Positions 5,115 to 11,156 of a stretch of DNA of 12,131 nt are shown here, piece after piece. The notes beneath the pieces were generated by a model. It ran no database searches. It saw only the letters and a list, made by a program, of their open reading frames with translations, and was not told the origin of the DNA. The DNA is from Halovenus sp. (GTDB lineage Archaea; Halobacteriota; Halobacteria; Halobacteriales; Haloarculaceae): positions 1 through 12,131 of the forward strand of contig PUMG01000159.1 in NCBI GenBank assembly GCA_003551265.1, given 5' to 3'. Each line of letters opens with the position of its first letter. Position 1 is the first letter of the stretch. Both the position numbers and the translations under genes were made by a program.

Positions 5115-6389
5115 CTATGATTCGAGCCGAAGCGGCTGACGCGTGCGGTACGTGAGTGTCCGCCAGACCCATTCCACTGGGCCGAACTGGAACCGACTCA
5201 GCCACCACATCGACAGTGCGATCTGTATCGCCCAGATCAACACGACCACGCCCAGTAACTCTACTCGGCTCAGCTGGCCAAACAACCCGAGACCGTGGCC
5301 GTAGAAGATCGAGGTTGCGAGGACGGTCTGGAGCAGGTAGTTGGTGAACGCAGTCCGCCCGACCGCGGCCAACGCCTGGATAACGAGTCCATCCTGGAGC
5401 CAGCGACAGAGCAACATGATGCCCGCGAGATAGCCGGTTGCCAGAAGCAGCGCACCCCAGTAGTTGAACTGGAAGGCGAGCGTGAGGACTGGCACGGTCT
5501 CCCAGGCTAGCTCCTCGCGTACCCACACTCCCGTGAGGACGAGTGCCAGTCCCAGACTGCCGATACCGAGAAAGACACGCTTGTAAAACTGCGTACTTCG
5601 CTGGTTGGAGATGACGCCCCACTTGTAGAGCGCCATCCCAATAACCATCATGCCACCGAGCATCCAGAACGCTTCAAACGGGAATCCGAAGAGATGTGCC
5701 TCGAAGACGGCGGGCGCTCGGTGTAGCATCTGGTCGGACCAACCGCCCTGGTATATTTCGATTTCCCGTTCGGGCGAGAACTCCGCACCGAACGCAGCAA
5801 GTAACTCATCTTCCAACTCGGCTCGGCCATCCTCGTCGAGGGAGAGATAGCCCACACCTGCGAGAAGGTAGATGAGCGAGGGGAGTGCGAACATAACGGT
5901 CCCGAGGACGAGCTGGCGGCTGGGCCGCCACCGCCACACCCAGACGACGAGGAACCCACAGAGCGCATAGAAGACCAGGATGTCGCCCCACCACAGCAGG
6001 TATGCGTGACCGAGACCGATAACGAGCAACCAGAACGTCCTGGAGAGGTGTAACCGCCTGCCCGGCTGACCCTTTCGTGCTTTCGATTCCAGAAACAGCA
6101 CTATCCCAGCACCGAACATGAACGTAAACAAGGTCACGAACTTCTGTTCGAAGAAGATGTGGCTGACAGCCCATGCGAGGTAGTTTGCCCCGGTAAAGTC
6201 CCCGTACAGCGTTGGATTGAACGAGGCGATAGTCGGCAGCGCGAACAGCCAGATGTTGATCACCAGAATTCCGAGGAGGGCAAATCCGCGGAGCGCGTCG
6301 AGGGCAACGATTCGGTCTGAGGGTGGGGTCGGACCAGGCTCGTCCGAATTCGATGTCGTCCCCGAGTTCCCCGACGGGTTGTCCGGCAT
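5115..6389 (-). CDS. DUF418 / YeiB-type membrane protein
   Basis: A 424-residue polytopic protein. After a soluble Ser/Pro/Asp-rich N-terminus (about 1-24) comes the signature RIVALDALRGFALLGILVIN, typical of the YeiB/DUF418 family and similar to acyltransferase-3 proteins. Around ten membrane helices follow; examples are FVTLFTFMFGAGIVLFL, LVIGLGHAYLLWWGDILVFY and GALLLATGYLAGIMLL. The C-terminal DUF418 domain (about 270-405) contains AAVGRTAFTNYLLQT and the family's GLFGQLSR region, and ends with a basic tail. A soluble acidic loop (about 180-215) interrupts the helices. Function is unknown for most members; transport or acyl transfer have been suggested from the fold. ATG 6389 lies 26 nt from a TATA box. 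The gene is divergent from the PiT permease gene, with 145 nt between the starts. Confidence 0.9.
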   Translation of the reverse strand: MPDNPSGNSGTTSNSDEPGPTPPSDRIVALDALRGFALLGILVINIWLFALPTIASFNPTLYGDFTGANYLAWAVSHIFFEQKFVTLFTFMFGAGIVLFLESKARKGQPGRRLHLSRTFWLLVIGLGHAYLLWWGDILVFYALCGFLVVWVWRWRPSRQLVLGTVMFALPSLIYLLAGVGYLSLDEDGRAELEDELLAAFGAEFSPEREIEIYQGGWSDQMLHRAPAVFEAHLFGFPFEAFWMLGGMMVIGMALYKWGVISNQRSTQFYKRVFLGIGSLGLALVLTGVWVREELAWETVPVLTLAFQFNYWGALLLATGYLAGIMLLCRWLQDGLVIQALAAVGRTAFTNYLLQTVLATSIFYGHGLGLFGQLSRVELLGVVVLIWAIQIALSMWWLSRFQFGPVEWVWRTLTYRTRQPLRLES

Positions 6390-6411
6390 GTGCGCAGCAT
6401 CTGAACGGGAA

Positions 6412-6418
6412 TTAAAAA
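6412..6418 (-). promoter_or_regulatory. TATA box of the DUF418 gene
   Basis: The minus strand reads TTTTTAA, centred 26 nt from the ATG at 6389, predicting a leaderless mRNA. Confidence 0.65.
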
Positions 6419-6450
6419 CCGTTGTGGTCAGCCACGTCGGCCCGTCATGT

Positions 6451-6464
6451 TTGATATTTGATAT
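6451..6464. repeat. Tandem TTGATAT direct repeat in the divergent promoter region
   Basis: Two adjacent copies of TTGATAT (6451-6457 and 6458-6464) lie between the DUF418 and PiT promoters, 37 nt upstream of the PiT TATA box. It could be a regulator site or a chance AT-rich repeat. Confidence 0.35.
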
Positions 6465-6483
6465 ATGCGCCCGGAATATAGAT

Positions 6484-6498
6484 TCACACTCGAAGTGA
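6484..6498. promoter_or_regulatory. Possible operator next to the PiT promoter
   Basis: TCAC-N7-GTGA lies directly upstream of the TATA box at 6501-6509, where it would touch the TFB recognition element. Such a dyad could bind a phosphate- or anion-responsive regulator, but arms of 4 bp are short and chance is possible. Confidence 0.3.
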
Positions 6499-6500
6499 TG

Positions 6501-6509
6501 TTATTTATA
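6501..6509 (+). promoter_or_regulatory. TATA box of the PiT permease gene
   Basis: TTATTTATA, with TTTATA (6504-6509) centred 28-29 nt before GTG 6535. This places the transcription start after the alternative TTG at 6523, so GTG 6535 is the likely start codon. Confidence 0.7.
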
Positions 6510-6534
6510 CATCCTGGCCTCATTGCATCTGGGT

Positions 6535-7761
6535 GTGAGCGAACTACTACTGGCAGCCGGTATTCTGGTTGCCATCTTCGTCGGATACAACATCGGTGGG
6601 GCGACAACGGGGGTTTCGTTCGGACCGGCCGTCGGTGCGAAAGTCATCTCGAAAGTCGGGGCAGCCCTGTTGATGTCGATTTTCTTCTTCATCGGGGGCT
6701 GGCTCATCGGACCGGAAGTCGTCGACACGCTTGGTGAGGGCATCATCGAGGAGGAGGGCATCCTCACGCTCGAAACCGGCATCGGAATCCTCTTTTTCAT
6801 CGGGACGGCACTGTTCGTCGGCAACTTCTTCGGCGTTCCGGCATCGACATCGATGACGGCCGTTGGGGCGATTGCCGGTCTCGGACTGGCAACGGGCACG
6901 CTCAACTGGGCCACGATGGGAGAAATCGTCTCGTGGTGGATTGTCGCACCTGTCATCGCCTTCTGGGTCAGCAGCATCGTTGGCCGATACTTCTACCCCC
7001 GACTCAACGCCTGGATTGCCATCTCCCGGCGGGAGACACATCTCTGGGTCGTCGAACGAAACTCGGCGATTCCGTGGGTTCGTGCCGCGGACGGAACCGA
7101 CAGACGCGAGATAACTGGCTCGCTCATCGTCATCGCCATCGGCTGTTACATGGCGTTCAGTTCCGGTGCGAGCAACGTCGCCAACGCGGTCGCCCCGCTT
7201 GTCGGCAGCGGCGCACTCGACTTCGAGCGCGACGTGAGTCTCGGCAGTCTCGCCGTCACCCTCGGGTCGATGGAGTGGGGTGTTCTCCTCGCAGGCGGTG
7301 CTGTCACCATCGGCGCGTTCACCATTGCCCGCCGGACGCTCGAAACGATGGGCAACGACGTCACGAACCTGCCGCTCACCGCGGCTGTCGTCGTGATGAC
7401 CATCTCTGCGACCATCACCTCGCTGCTGTCTGCCATCGGTATCCCGGTCCAGCTCGTCATCATCACGACGATGAGCATCATCGGACTCGGCTGGGGCCGG
7501 GCGACACGGACCACGACGGTGAGTGACGCAGTGCGTGGCGAGAAAGAGACGGCCGTCTCCGTCGGTGCGCTGACTGCCGAAGAGGAAGGAGAGCCTGCAC
7601 CACCAATCGGTGAAGAGGAAGTCGAAGACATCCCCAAAGCGTCGGACCTCTACGACCCCTCGACCGCTGGACGCGTGATTCTCATCCAGAACTTCGTGCC
7701 GGTGCTGGCGACGATTGGTGCGTTTCTCACCTTCCGGTTCGTCCCGATCTGGGCGTTCTGA
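6535..7761 (+). CDS. PiT-family inorganic anion (phosphate) permease
   Basis: A 408-residue membrane permease of the PiT family, which imports phosphate (some members sulfate) coupled to cations. About ten hydrophobic helices are seen. The two inverted-repeat signatures are recognisable but altered. The first is GYNIGGATTG near residue 19 (canonical GANDxAN) and the second is SSGASNVANAVAPLVG (canonical GANDVANAxGP), so the acidic Asp is missing from both. A long acidic hydrophilic loop (about 345-375, with EEEGEPAPPIGEEEVED) precedes the last helix. The start is GTG 6535, chosen because TTG 6523 would precede the predicted transcription start. The gene has its own promoter with a dyad beside the TATA box, compatible with nutrient regulation. 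No PhoU-like gene follows. The family is clear; substrate is uncertain. Confidence 0.88.
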   Translation: MSELLLAAGILVAIFVGYNIGGATTGVSFGPAVGAKVISKVGAALLMSIFFFIGGWLIGPEVVDTLGEGIIEEEGILTLETGIGILFFIGTALFVGNFFGVPASTSMTAVGAIAGLGLATGTLNWATMGEIVSWWIVAPVIAFWVSSIVGRYFYPRLNAWIAISRRETHLWVVERNSAIPWVRAADGTDRREITGSLIVIAIGCYMAFSSGASNVANAVAPLVGSGALDFERDVSLGSLAVTLGSMEWGVLLAGGAVTIGAFTIARRTLETMGNDVTNLPLTAAVVVMTISATITSLLSAIGIPVQLVIITTMSIIGLGWGRATRTTTVSDAVRGEKETAVSVGALTAEEEGEPAPPIGEEEVEDIPKASDLYDPSTAGRVILIQNFVPVLATIGAFLTFRFVPIWAF

Positions 7762-7796
7762 GACGGCCTGACATTCTCTCACACTCTGGAGATGAG

Positions 7797-8378
7797 TTAC
7801 GTTCGCCACGACTCGTGCATCGCTGCTCCCAGGTCAACCGTCGTCTGCAGCAACTCTCGCTCATCGATGTTGGCGTCCTGGTATGACACCCCGCCCACGA
7901 CGTTTGCGTCCCGAAAGAGGACGTGTCCCCACTCGGTCGTGAATCCTTCTTCGACCGTGCCGGTAATGCTCTCGACAGCAATCTCCTCTTCTTCGAAGCC
8001 GTGACCGAACTGGAACGGGCTGTCGTCGTACGTCTCCCGTGCGCTCTCGACGCTGTCGTGAAACCACACGCCGGTGAGTATCTCTCTCCCGGCGAACACC
8101 GGCTCGTCGACCTCTTCGTCCCATTCCCTGAGAGTTCGGGCTGGTTCGGCCTCCAGATACATCAGCAACCTCTCGTCGAGTTCCATCCCTATCCATGCTG
8201 CCTCTGTCACGTCTGCTGCGCTGTCGGGACTGAGGAGGAGCGACTCCGGCTCTGCATCGATGGGGTCGTCGTCATCTCCCTCGACCCCGTTGCCGTCGTC
8301 CCCGAACACATCGAGACAGCCGCTCACTGTCGTCAACACAATGGTTCCAGCCCCTGCAAGAACCTGTCGCCGATACAT
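7797..8378 (-). CDS. Tat-exported lipoprotein of unknown function
   Basis: A 193-residue secreted lipoprotein. The N-terminus has twin arginines (Arg3-Arg4 in MYRRQVLAG), a hydrophobic stretch and a lipobox TVSGC with Cys21, the usual signature of haloarchaeal lipoproteins exported by Tat and anchored outside the membrane. An acidic linker (about 26-45, rich in Asp) is followed by a folded domain with LLSPDSAADVTEAAWIGMEL, an ILTGVWFHDSVESARETY segment and EWGHVLFRDANVVGGVSYQD. No enzymatic motif is recognised. ATG 8378 lies 26 nt from its own TATA box, so it need not be co-transcribed with the radical SAM gene 59 nt upstream. It converges with the PiT gene with 35 nt between stops. Confidence 0.8.
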   Translation of the reverse strand: MYRRQVLAGAGTIVLTTVSGCLDVFGDDGNGVEGDDDDPIDAEPESLLLSPDSAADVTEAAWIGMELDERLLMYLEAEPARTLREWDEEVDEPVFAGREILTGVWFHDSVESARETYDDSPFQFGHGFEEEEIAVESITGTVEEGFTTEWGHVLFRDANVVGGVSYQDANIDERELLQTTVDLGAAMHESWRT

Positions 8379-8400
8379 ACGGAAACGCTCTCACCAGCAG

Positions 8401-8407
8401 TATATAC
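8401..8407 (-). promoter_or_regulatory. TATA box of the lipoprotein gene
   Basis: The minus strand reads GTATATA, centred 26 nt from ATG 8378, giving leaderless spacing. Confidence 0.65.
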
Positions 8408-8437
8408 ACCCGCTGAAGACTCAAATCTGATTTGTAC

Positions 8438-9430
8438 TCACGCCAGCGGCGTTCGCTCCACGACCGTCCCCTCGACGGTCGGATACTGCTCGACGATCTC
8501 GCCTTCCGTGAGGTCGCCTGCTTCGAGCATCTCTTCGAGGAGCCACCACGCGAGTTCGAGGTGGTTGGTCTTGATTGCGTAGTACTCTGGTGGGACGCCC
8601 AGCTCCTCGAGTCGGTCGGGGTCGGCCCACGTCTTGCCGTAGACGAGCGTCCCGTCGTCGGTCACCTCGTCGAACGGCCGTCGGACGTTGTAGGCCATTC
8701 GCTTCAGTCGGTTTCTGTGCTGGGCGGCGTCTTTGAACACCGACGTACAGAAGTACACTTTCGGGTGGTCGCCCATCACCTCGAGAATCTCGTGACTGCC
8801 GGCAACGGCGCTCATGTGTCCTTCTTTTCGCTCGTATCCGGCCTCTTGCATCCGCCGGAAGTTGCCCTGACTCAACTCGAACTCGTTGATGTTGCAGTAC
8901 TCCGCTGCCCCCTCGTCGAGAAACTCCAGAAACTCCTCTTCAGCGCGGATACCCGGAATCTCGAACGCCGGCACCAGCCCTTCCTCGCGCGCAACGTAGA
9001 GGATCTCTTCCCACTCCGTCCCGTGGAGGTCACCCCACTGCTCGAACGGCGGGTGGAACCGAATCTCGTCCAGTCCAGCCTCGGCGAGTCGGCGCATGTT
9101 CTCACGCCCGCCCGTGATACCAGTGTAGAGGTGGGTGTGGTGTTCCTCACCGAACTCGTCTTTCAGCAACTCGATGTAGTGACAGGTCCGGTCGAGCGCC
9201 TCCTGTGGTTCGCCGCCGGTTATCGACGACCCCTGCGCACTCATCCGTTTCGCCTCTTCGATGACGTCCTCGTCGGACTCGACGCGGCGCTCGTTGGCGT
9301 AGACGTCGGTGACGTTCTTCCTGTTCTCGCCAAGTGGGCAGTAAAAACAGTCGCGCTGGTCACAGTAGCCGTAGACGAACAGCACCATCTTGGCTCCCTC
9401 CGCGCACTGCTCACAGCCCTTCGATAGCAT
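8438..9430 (-). CDS. Radical SAM protein, COG2108-like, with CX4CX2C motif
   Basis: A 330-residue cytoplasmic radical SAM protein resembling the archaeal COG2108 group, described as related to pyruvate formate-lyase activating enzymes; its substrate is unknown. The N-terminus carries a separate cysteine pair (Cys6, Cys9 in KGCEQCAEGAK), followed by the cluster motif GYCDQRDCFYCPLGEN with Cys23, Cys28 and Cys31: CX4CX2C rather than the usual CX3CX2C. SSITGGEP is the SAM-binding GGE motif. HLYTGITGG, DEIRFHPPF and AFEIPGI are further barrel strands, and the C-terminal part contains CNINEFELSQGN and VYFCTSVFKDA. Start ATG 9430 directly precedes MLSKGCEQC; longer in-frame starts lie upstream of the promoter. 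Divergent from DUF211, with 94 nt between starts. Confidence 0.87.
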   Translation of the reverse strand: MLSKGCEQCAEGAKMVLFVYGYCDQRDCFYCPLGENRKNVTDVYANERRVESDEDVIEEAKRMSAQGSSITGGEPQEALDRTCHYIELLKDEFGEEHHTHLYTGITGGRENMRRLAEAGLDEIRFHPPFEQWGDLHGTEWEEILYVAREEGLVPAFEIPGIRAEEEFLEFLDEGAAEYCNINEFELSQGNFRRMQEAGYERKEGHMSAVAGSHEILEVMGDHPKVYFCTSVFKDAAQHRNRLKRMAYNVRRPFDEVTDDGTLVYGKTWADPDRLEELGVPPEYYAIKTNHLELAWWLLEEMLEAGDLTEGEIVEQYPTVEGTVVERTPLA

Positions 9431-9456
9431 TCGAAGCGCTCTAGCGGGTGGTGGGT

Positions 9457-9466
9457 CAAAAGTAAT
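9457..9466 (-). promoter_or_regulatory. TATA-like box of the radical SAM gene
   Basis: The minus strand reads ATTACTTTTG, centred about 31 nt from ATG 9430, predicting a leader of a few nt. The same AT-rich patch is the only candidate for the divergent DUF211 gene, which would then have a leader of about 35 nt. Confidence 0.45.
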
Positions 9467-9524
9467 TCGTTCTCCTCGTCTGGGCGACCAGTACTCACTT
9501 GTCGGTTGCACACCAAGGCGAGGT

Positions 9525-9812
9525 ATGGCAAAAATCAGACGGGTCGTCCTCGACGTGTTGAAGCCCCACCAGCCGAATATCATCCCGTTCACCGAGCAGT
9601 TGACCGAGCAAGAGGCGGTCACCGGTGTCACATCGAAACTGGTCGAAATCGAGGAGAAAGTCCGGACGATACGGGTAACGATCGAAGGTGAGGACCTGGA
9701 TATGGACGCTATCGAAGCGCGCATCAACGACCTCGGCGGGTCGATTCACTCGGTTGATGAGGTCTCCTGCGGACAGGAGGTTATCGAGGACCCGTGGCTC
9801 GCTAACGGATGA
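9525..9812 (+). CDS. DUF211 small protein
   Basis: A 95-residue soluble protein of the archaeal DUF211 family. It begins MAKIRRVVLDVLKPHQPNI, has a central strand-helix region (QEAVTGVTSKLVEIEEKVRT) and ends with IRVTIEGEDLDMDAIEA and a GGSIHSVDEV strand, suggesting a ferredoxin-like alpha-beta fold of the ACT/PII general type. A regulatory or metal-sensing role is sometimes supposed but I see no ligand motif beyond one Cys in VSCGQE. It starts at ATG 9525. Its last four bases, ATGA, overlap the start of the VIT1/CCC1-like gene, so the two are translationally coupled and probably work together. No clear TATA box at leaderless spacing; GAGGT at 9520-9524 abuts the ATG, too close for a normal Shine-Dalgarno. 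Confidence 0.88.
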   Translation: MAKIRRVVLDVLKPHQPNIIPFTEQLTEQEAVTGVTSKLVEIEEKVRTIRVTIEGEDLDMDAIEARINDLGGSIHSVDEVSCGQEVIEDPWLANG

Positions 9813-10399
9813 ATCCACGAGCGCGCCTCGCTGGCATCCGGCGAGTGCTCCGCAAAGAGGACGTCCGCTCGCTCTCGCGTCGGTACTTCGTCGCCAACGG
9901 CTTCGACGGGACGCTGACCAGCATCGGCGTGGTGCTGGGTGCGTACATGGGTGGGGGCGTCGAGGATGGACTGATGGTCATCGGCATCGGTCTCGGTGCG
10001 GCTATCGGTCTCGGCACGTCCGGTATCTGGAGCGTCTGGGAGATCGAACGCGCAGAAACCAGCCGCGAACAGGCGAGCCTTGAGTCTGCGATGCTCACCA
10101 GCCTCGAAGACACCCAGTTGACGCGTGATTTCCGTAACGAACAGATCGTGCTCGCGCTCGCCGCCGCAACAGGGCCCGTCATCAGCATTCTGGTGACACT
10201 CCTCCCGTTCCTGTTCGAGGGCGTGTTCCTCTCGATGTTCCAGGCCGTCTTGCTTTCGATCGCTCTGGGCATCCTGTTGCTCGCCACTGTCGGTGCGTAC
10301 ATGGGTGCAATCTCGAAACAGCGCTGGTACGTCGCCGCCATCCGCATGGGTCTCGCCGGATTCGTCGTCGCTATCATCACGATTTTCCTTCCGGGATAG
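9809..10399 (+). CDS. VIT1/CCC1-like transporter (COG1814)
   Basis: A 196-residue membrane protein of the VIT1/CCC1 family, whose characterised members move Fe(II) or Mn(II) out of the cytosol. After a basic start (RARLAGIRRVLRKEDVRSL) the family motif RRYFVANGFDGTLTSIGVVLG covers helix 1; helix 2 is around DGLMVIGIGLGAAIGLGTSG. A cytoplasmic helical stretch rich in Glu (about 78-115) replaces the larger metal-binding domain of plant VIT1. Three C-terminal helices follow (ALAAATGPVISILVTLLPFL, VLLSIALGILLLATVGAYMG, and the last about 175-195). The ATG overlaps the DUF211 stop by four bases. Membership is clear; the transported metal is inferred. It converges on the DUF1508 gene with 24 nt between the stops. 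Confidence 0.88.
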   Translation: MNPRARLAGIRRVLRKEDVRSLSRRYFVANGFDGTLTSIGVVLGAYMGGGVEDGLMVIGIGLGAAIGLGTSGIWSVWEIERAETSREQASLESAMLTSLEDTQLTRDFRNEQIVLALAAATGPVISILVTLLPFLFEGVFLSMFQAVLLSIALGILLLATVGAYMGAISKQRWYVAAIRMGLAGFVVAIITIFLPG

Positions 10400-10423
10400 A
10401 ACGGAGGCGGAGAATCTGCAGAT

Positions 10424-11071
10424 TTATTCTTCGTCGACTGCGGCACCCGTTGCGTTCGTCTTGACGCTTTGCATCCCCTGTTTCGCCTTCTGTTTCGAGG
10501 CGTAGCCCTGTCCGCAGTCGGCGATGATGTTGCCGTTATCGTGGCGAAGTCGCCAGCGCCACTTCTCCTCTGAGTCCTGGAAGATTTCGAACGTCGCCTT
10601 GCTCCCGCTATCTTCGTTCTCGACGGTCTCGTCTCTCGTCTGGTCGACGACGTGGCCGCCCGCTGCGTTCGTCCTGACGCTTTCGAGACCTTGCTTCGCC
10701 TTCTGTTTCGAGGCGTAGCCCTCGCCACTGTCGGCGATGATGTTGCCGTTGTCGTGGCGAAGTCGCCAGCGGTACTCCCCGGCGCTGTCCTCGTACACCT
10801 GGAACGTGGCTTTGCTTTCGTGGGCGTCGGTGTCGATGTCACCGTCTTCGGCCTCCCAGTCCATCTCGATTTCGAGGCTTATCTTGCCATCCTCGCGTTC
10901 GAGTTCGACTTCCAGTTCAGCCTCTGCTGGCGGGTCGAACGCCACGGTCTGTTCGTCGTCGACTGGAACCTTCTCGCCCCGGCCCAGTCGGCGGGCAAGA
11001 CGGCGAAAGAACGTCGAGATTCCCTGTCTGCTGCGTTTCTCCTCGGATTCGTGGACTGTTTCGTCTGCCAT
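10424..11071 (-). CDS. amphi-Trp domain protein with two DUF1508 (HVO_2922-like) repeats
   Basis: A 215-residue acidic protein. Residues 12-74 match the amphi-Trp domain found widely in haloarchaea: RQGISTFFRRLARRLGRGE, EQTVAFDPPAEAELEVELER, then ISLEIEMDWE. Two DUF1508/YegP repeats follow at about 87-136 and 157-207, each with F-x-(V/I)-(Y/F), WRWRLRHDNGNIIAD or close, GYASKQKAKQG and a terminal SVRTNA/SVKTNA. An acidic linker (about 140-157) separates them. The repeats resemble YegP of E. coli, which also has two; no enzymatic role is established. ATG 11071 is preferred over an in-frame start at 11758, which would read through the neighbouring gene in another frame. The upstream gene, 85 nt away, carries the same repeats, so the pair arose by duplication and may be expressed together. 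Confidence 0.88.
   Translation of the reverse strand: MADETVHESEEKRSRQGISTFFRRLARRLGRGEKVPVDDEQTVAFDPPAEAELEVELEREDGKISLEIEMDWEAEDGDIDTDAHESKATFQVYEDSAGEYRWRLRHDNGNIIADSGEGYASKQKAKQGLESVRTNAAGGHVVDQTRDETVENEDSGSKATFEIFQDSEEKWRWRLRHDNGNIIADCGQGYASKQKAKQGMQSVKTNATGAAVDEE
10522..10558. repeat. DUF1508 repeat DNA unit
   Basis: One of six similar 37-bp blocks. The pattern on the plus strand is CGATGATGTTGCCGTT, then TGG/CGTGGCG, ending CGCCAGCG; it encodes the WRLRHxNGNIIAD core. Other blocks lie at 10735-10771, 11429-11465, 11591-11627, 11768-11804 and 12029-12065; a diverged one is near 11251-11288. Near-identity within and between the two genes could permit recombination or gene conversion. 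Confidence 0.75.
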
Positions 11072-11096
11072 ACGCTGAGTACTTGCAGGCAAAACG

Positions 11097-11103
11097 CAAT
11101 AAC
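11097..11103 (-). promoter_or_regulatory. TATA-like box of the amphi-Trp/DUF1508 gene
   Basis: The minus strand reads GTTATTG, centred 29 nt from ATG 11071, in the 85-nt gap between the two repeat genes. It suggests independent leaderless transcription. The match is weaker than the other boxes. Confidence 0.4.
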
Positions 11104-11156
11104 TGTACTCCTGAATGTATCTGAGTGATAATACTCGGCTACCTCCCCAACAACTA

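Noticed and set aside
6547..7809. 420-codon minus-strand frame opposite the PiT gene
   Set aside because: Its extreme Asp/Arg composition is the mirror of the codon pattern of the permease; the plus strand has transmembrane helices and PiT motifs.
8432..9427. 331-codon plus-strand frame opposite the radical SAM gene
   Set aside because: Antisense shadow of the radical SAM gene without domain features or promoter.
9802..10842. 346-codon minus-strand frame opposite the VIT gene
   Set aside because: Ser/Arg/Thr-rich and overlaps the DUF1508 gene in another frame; the VIT family motif on the plus strand is clear.
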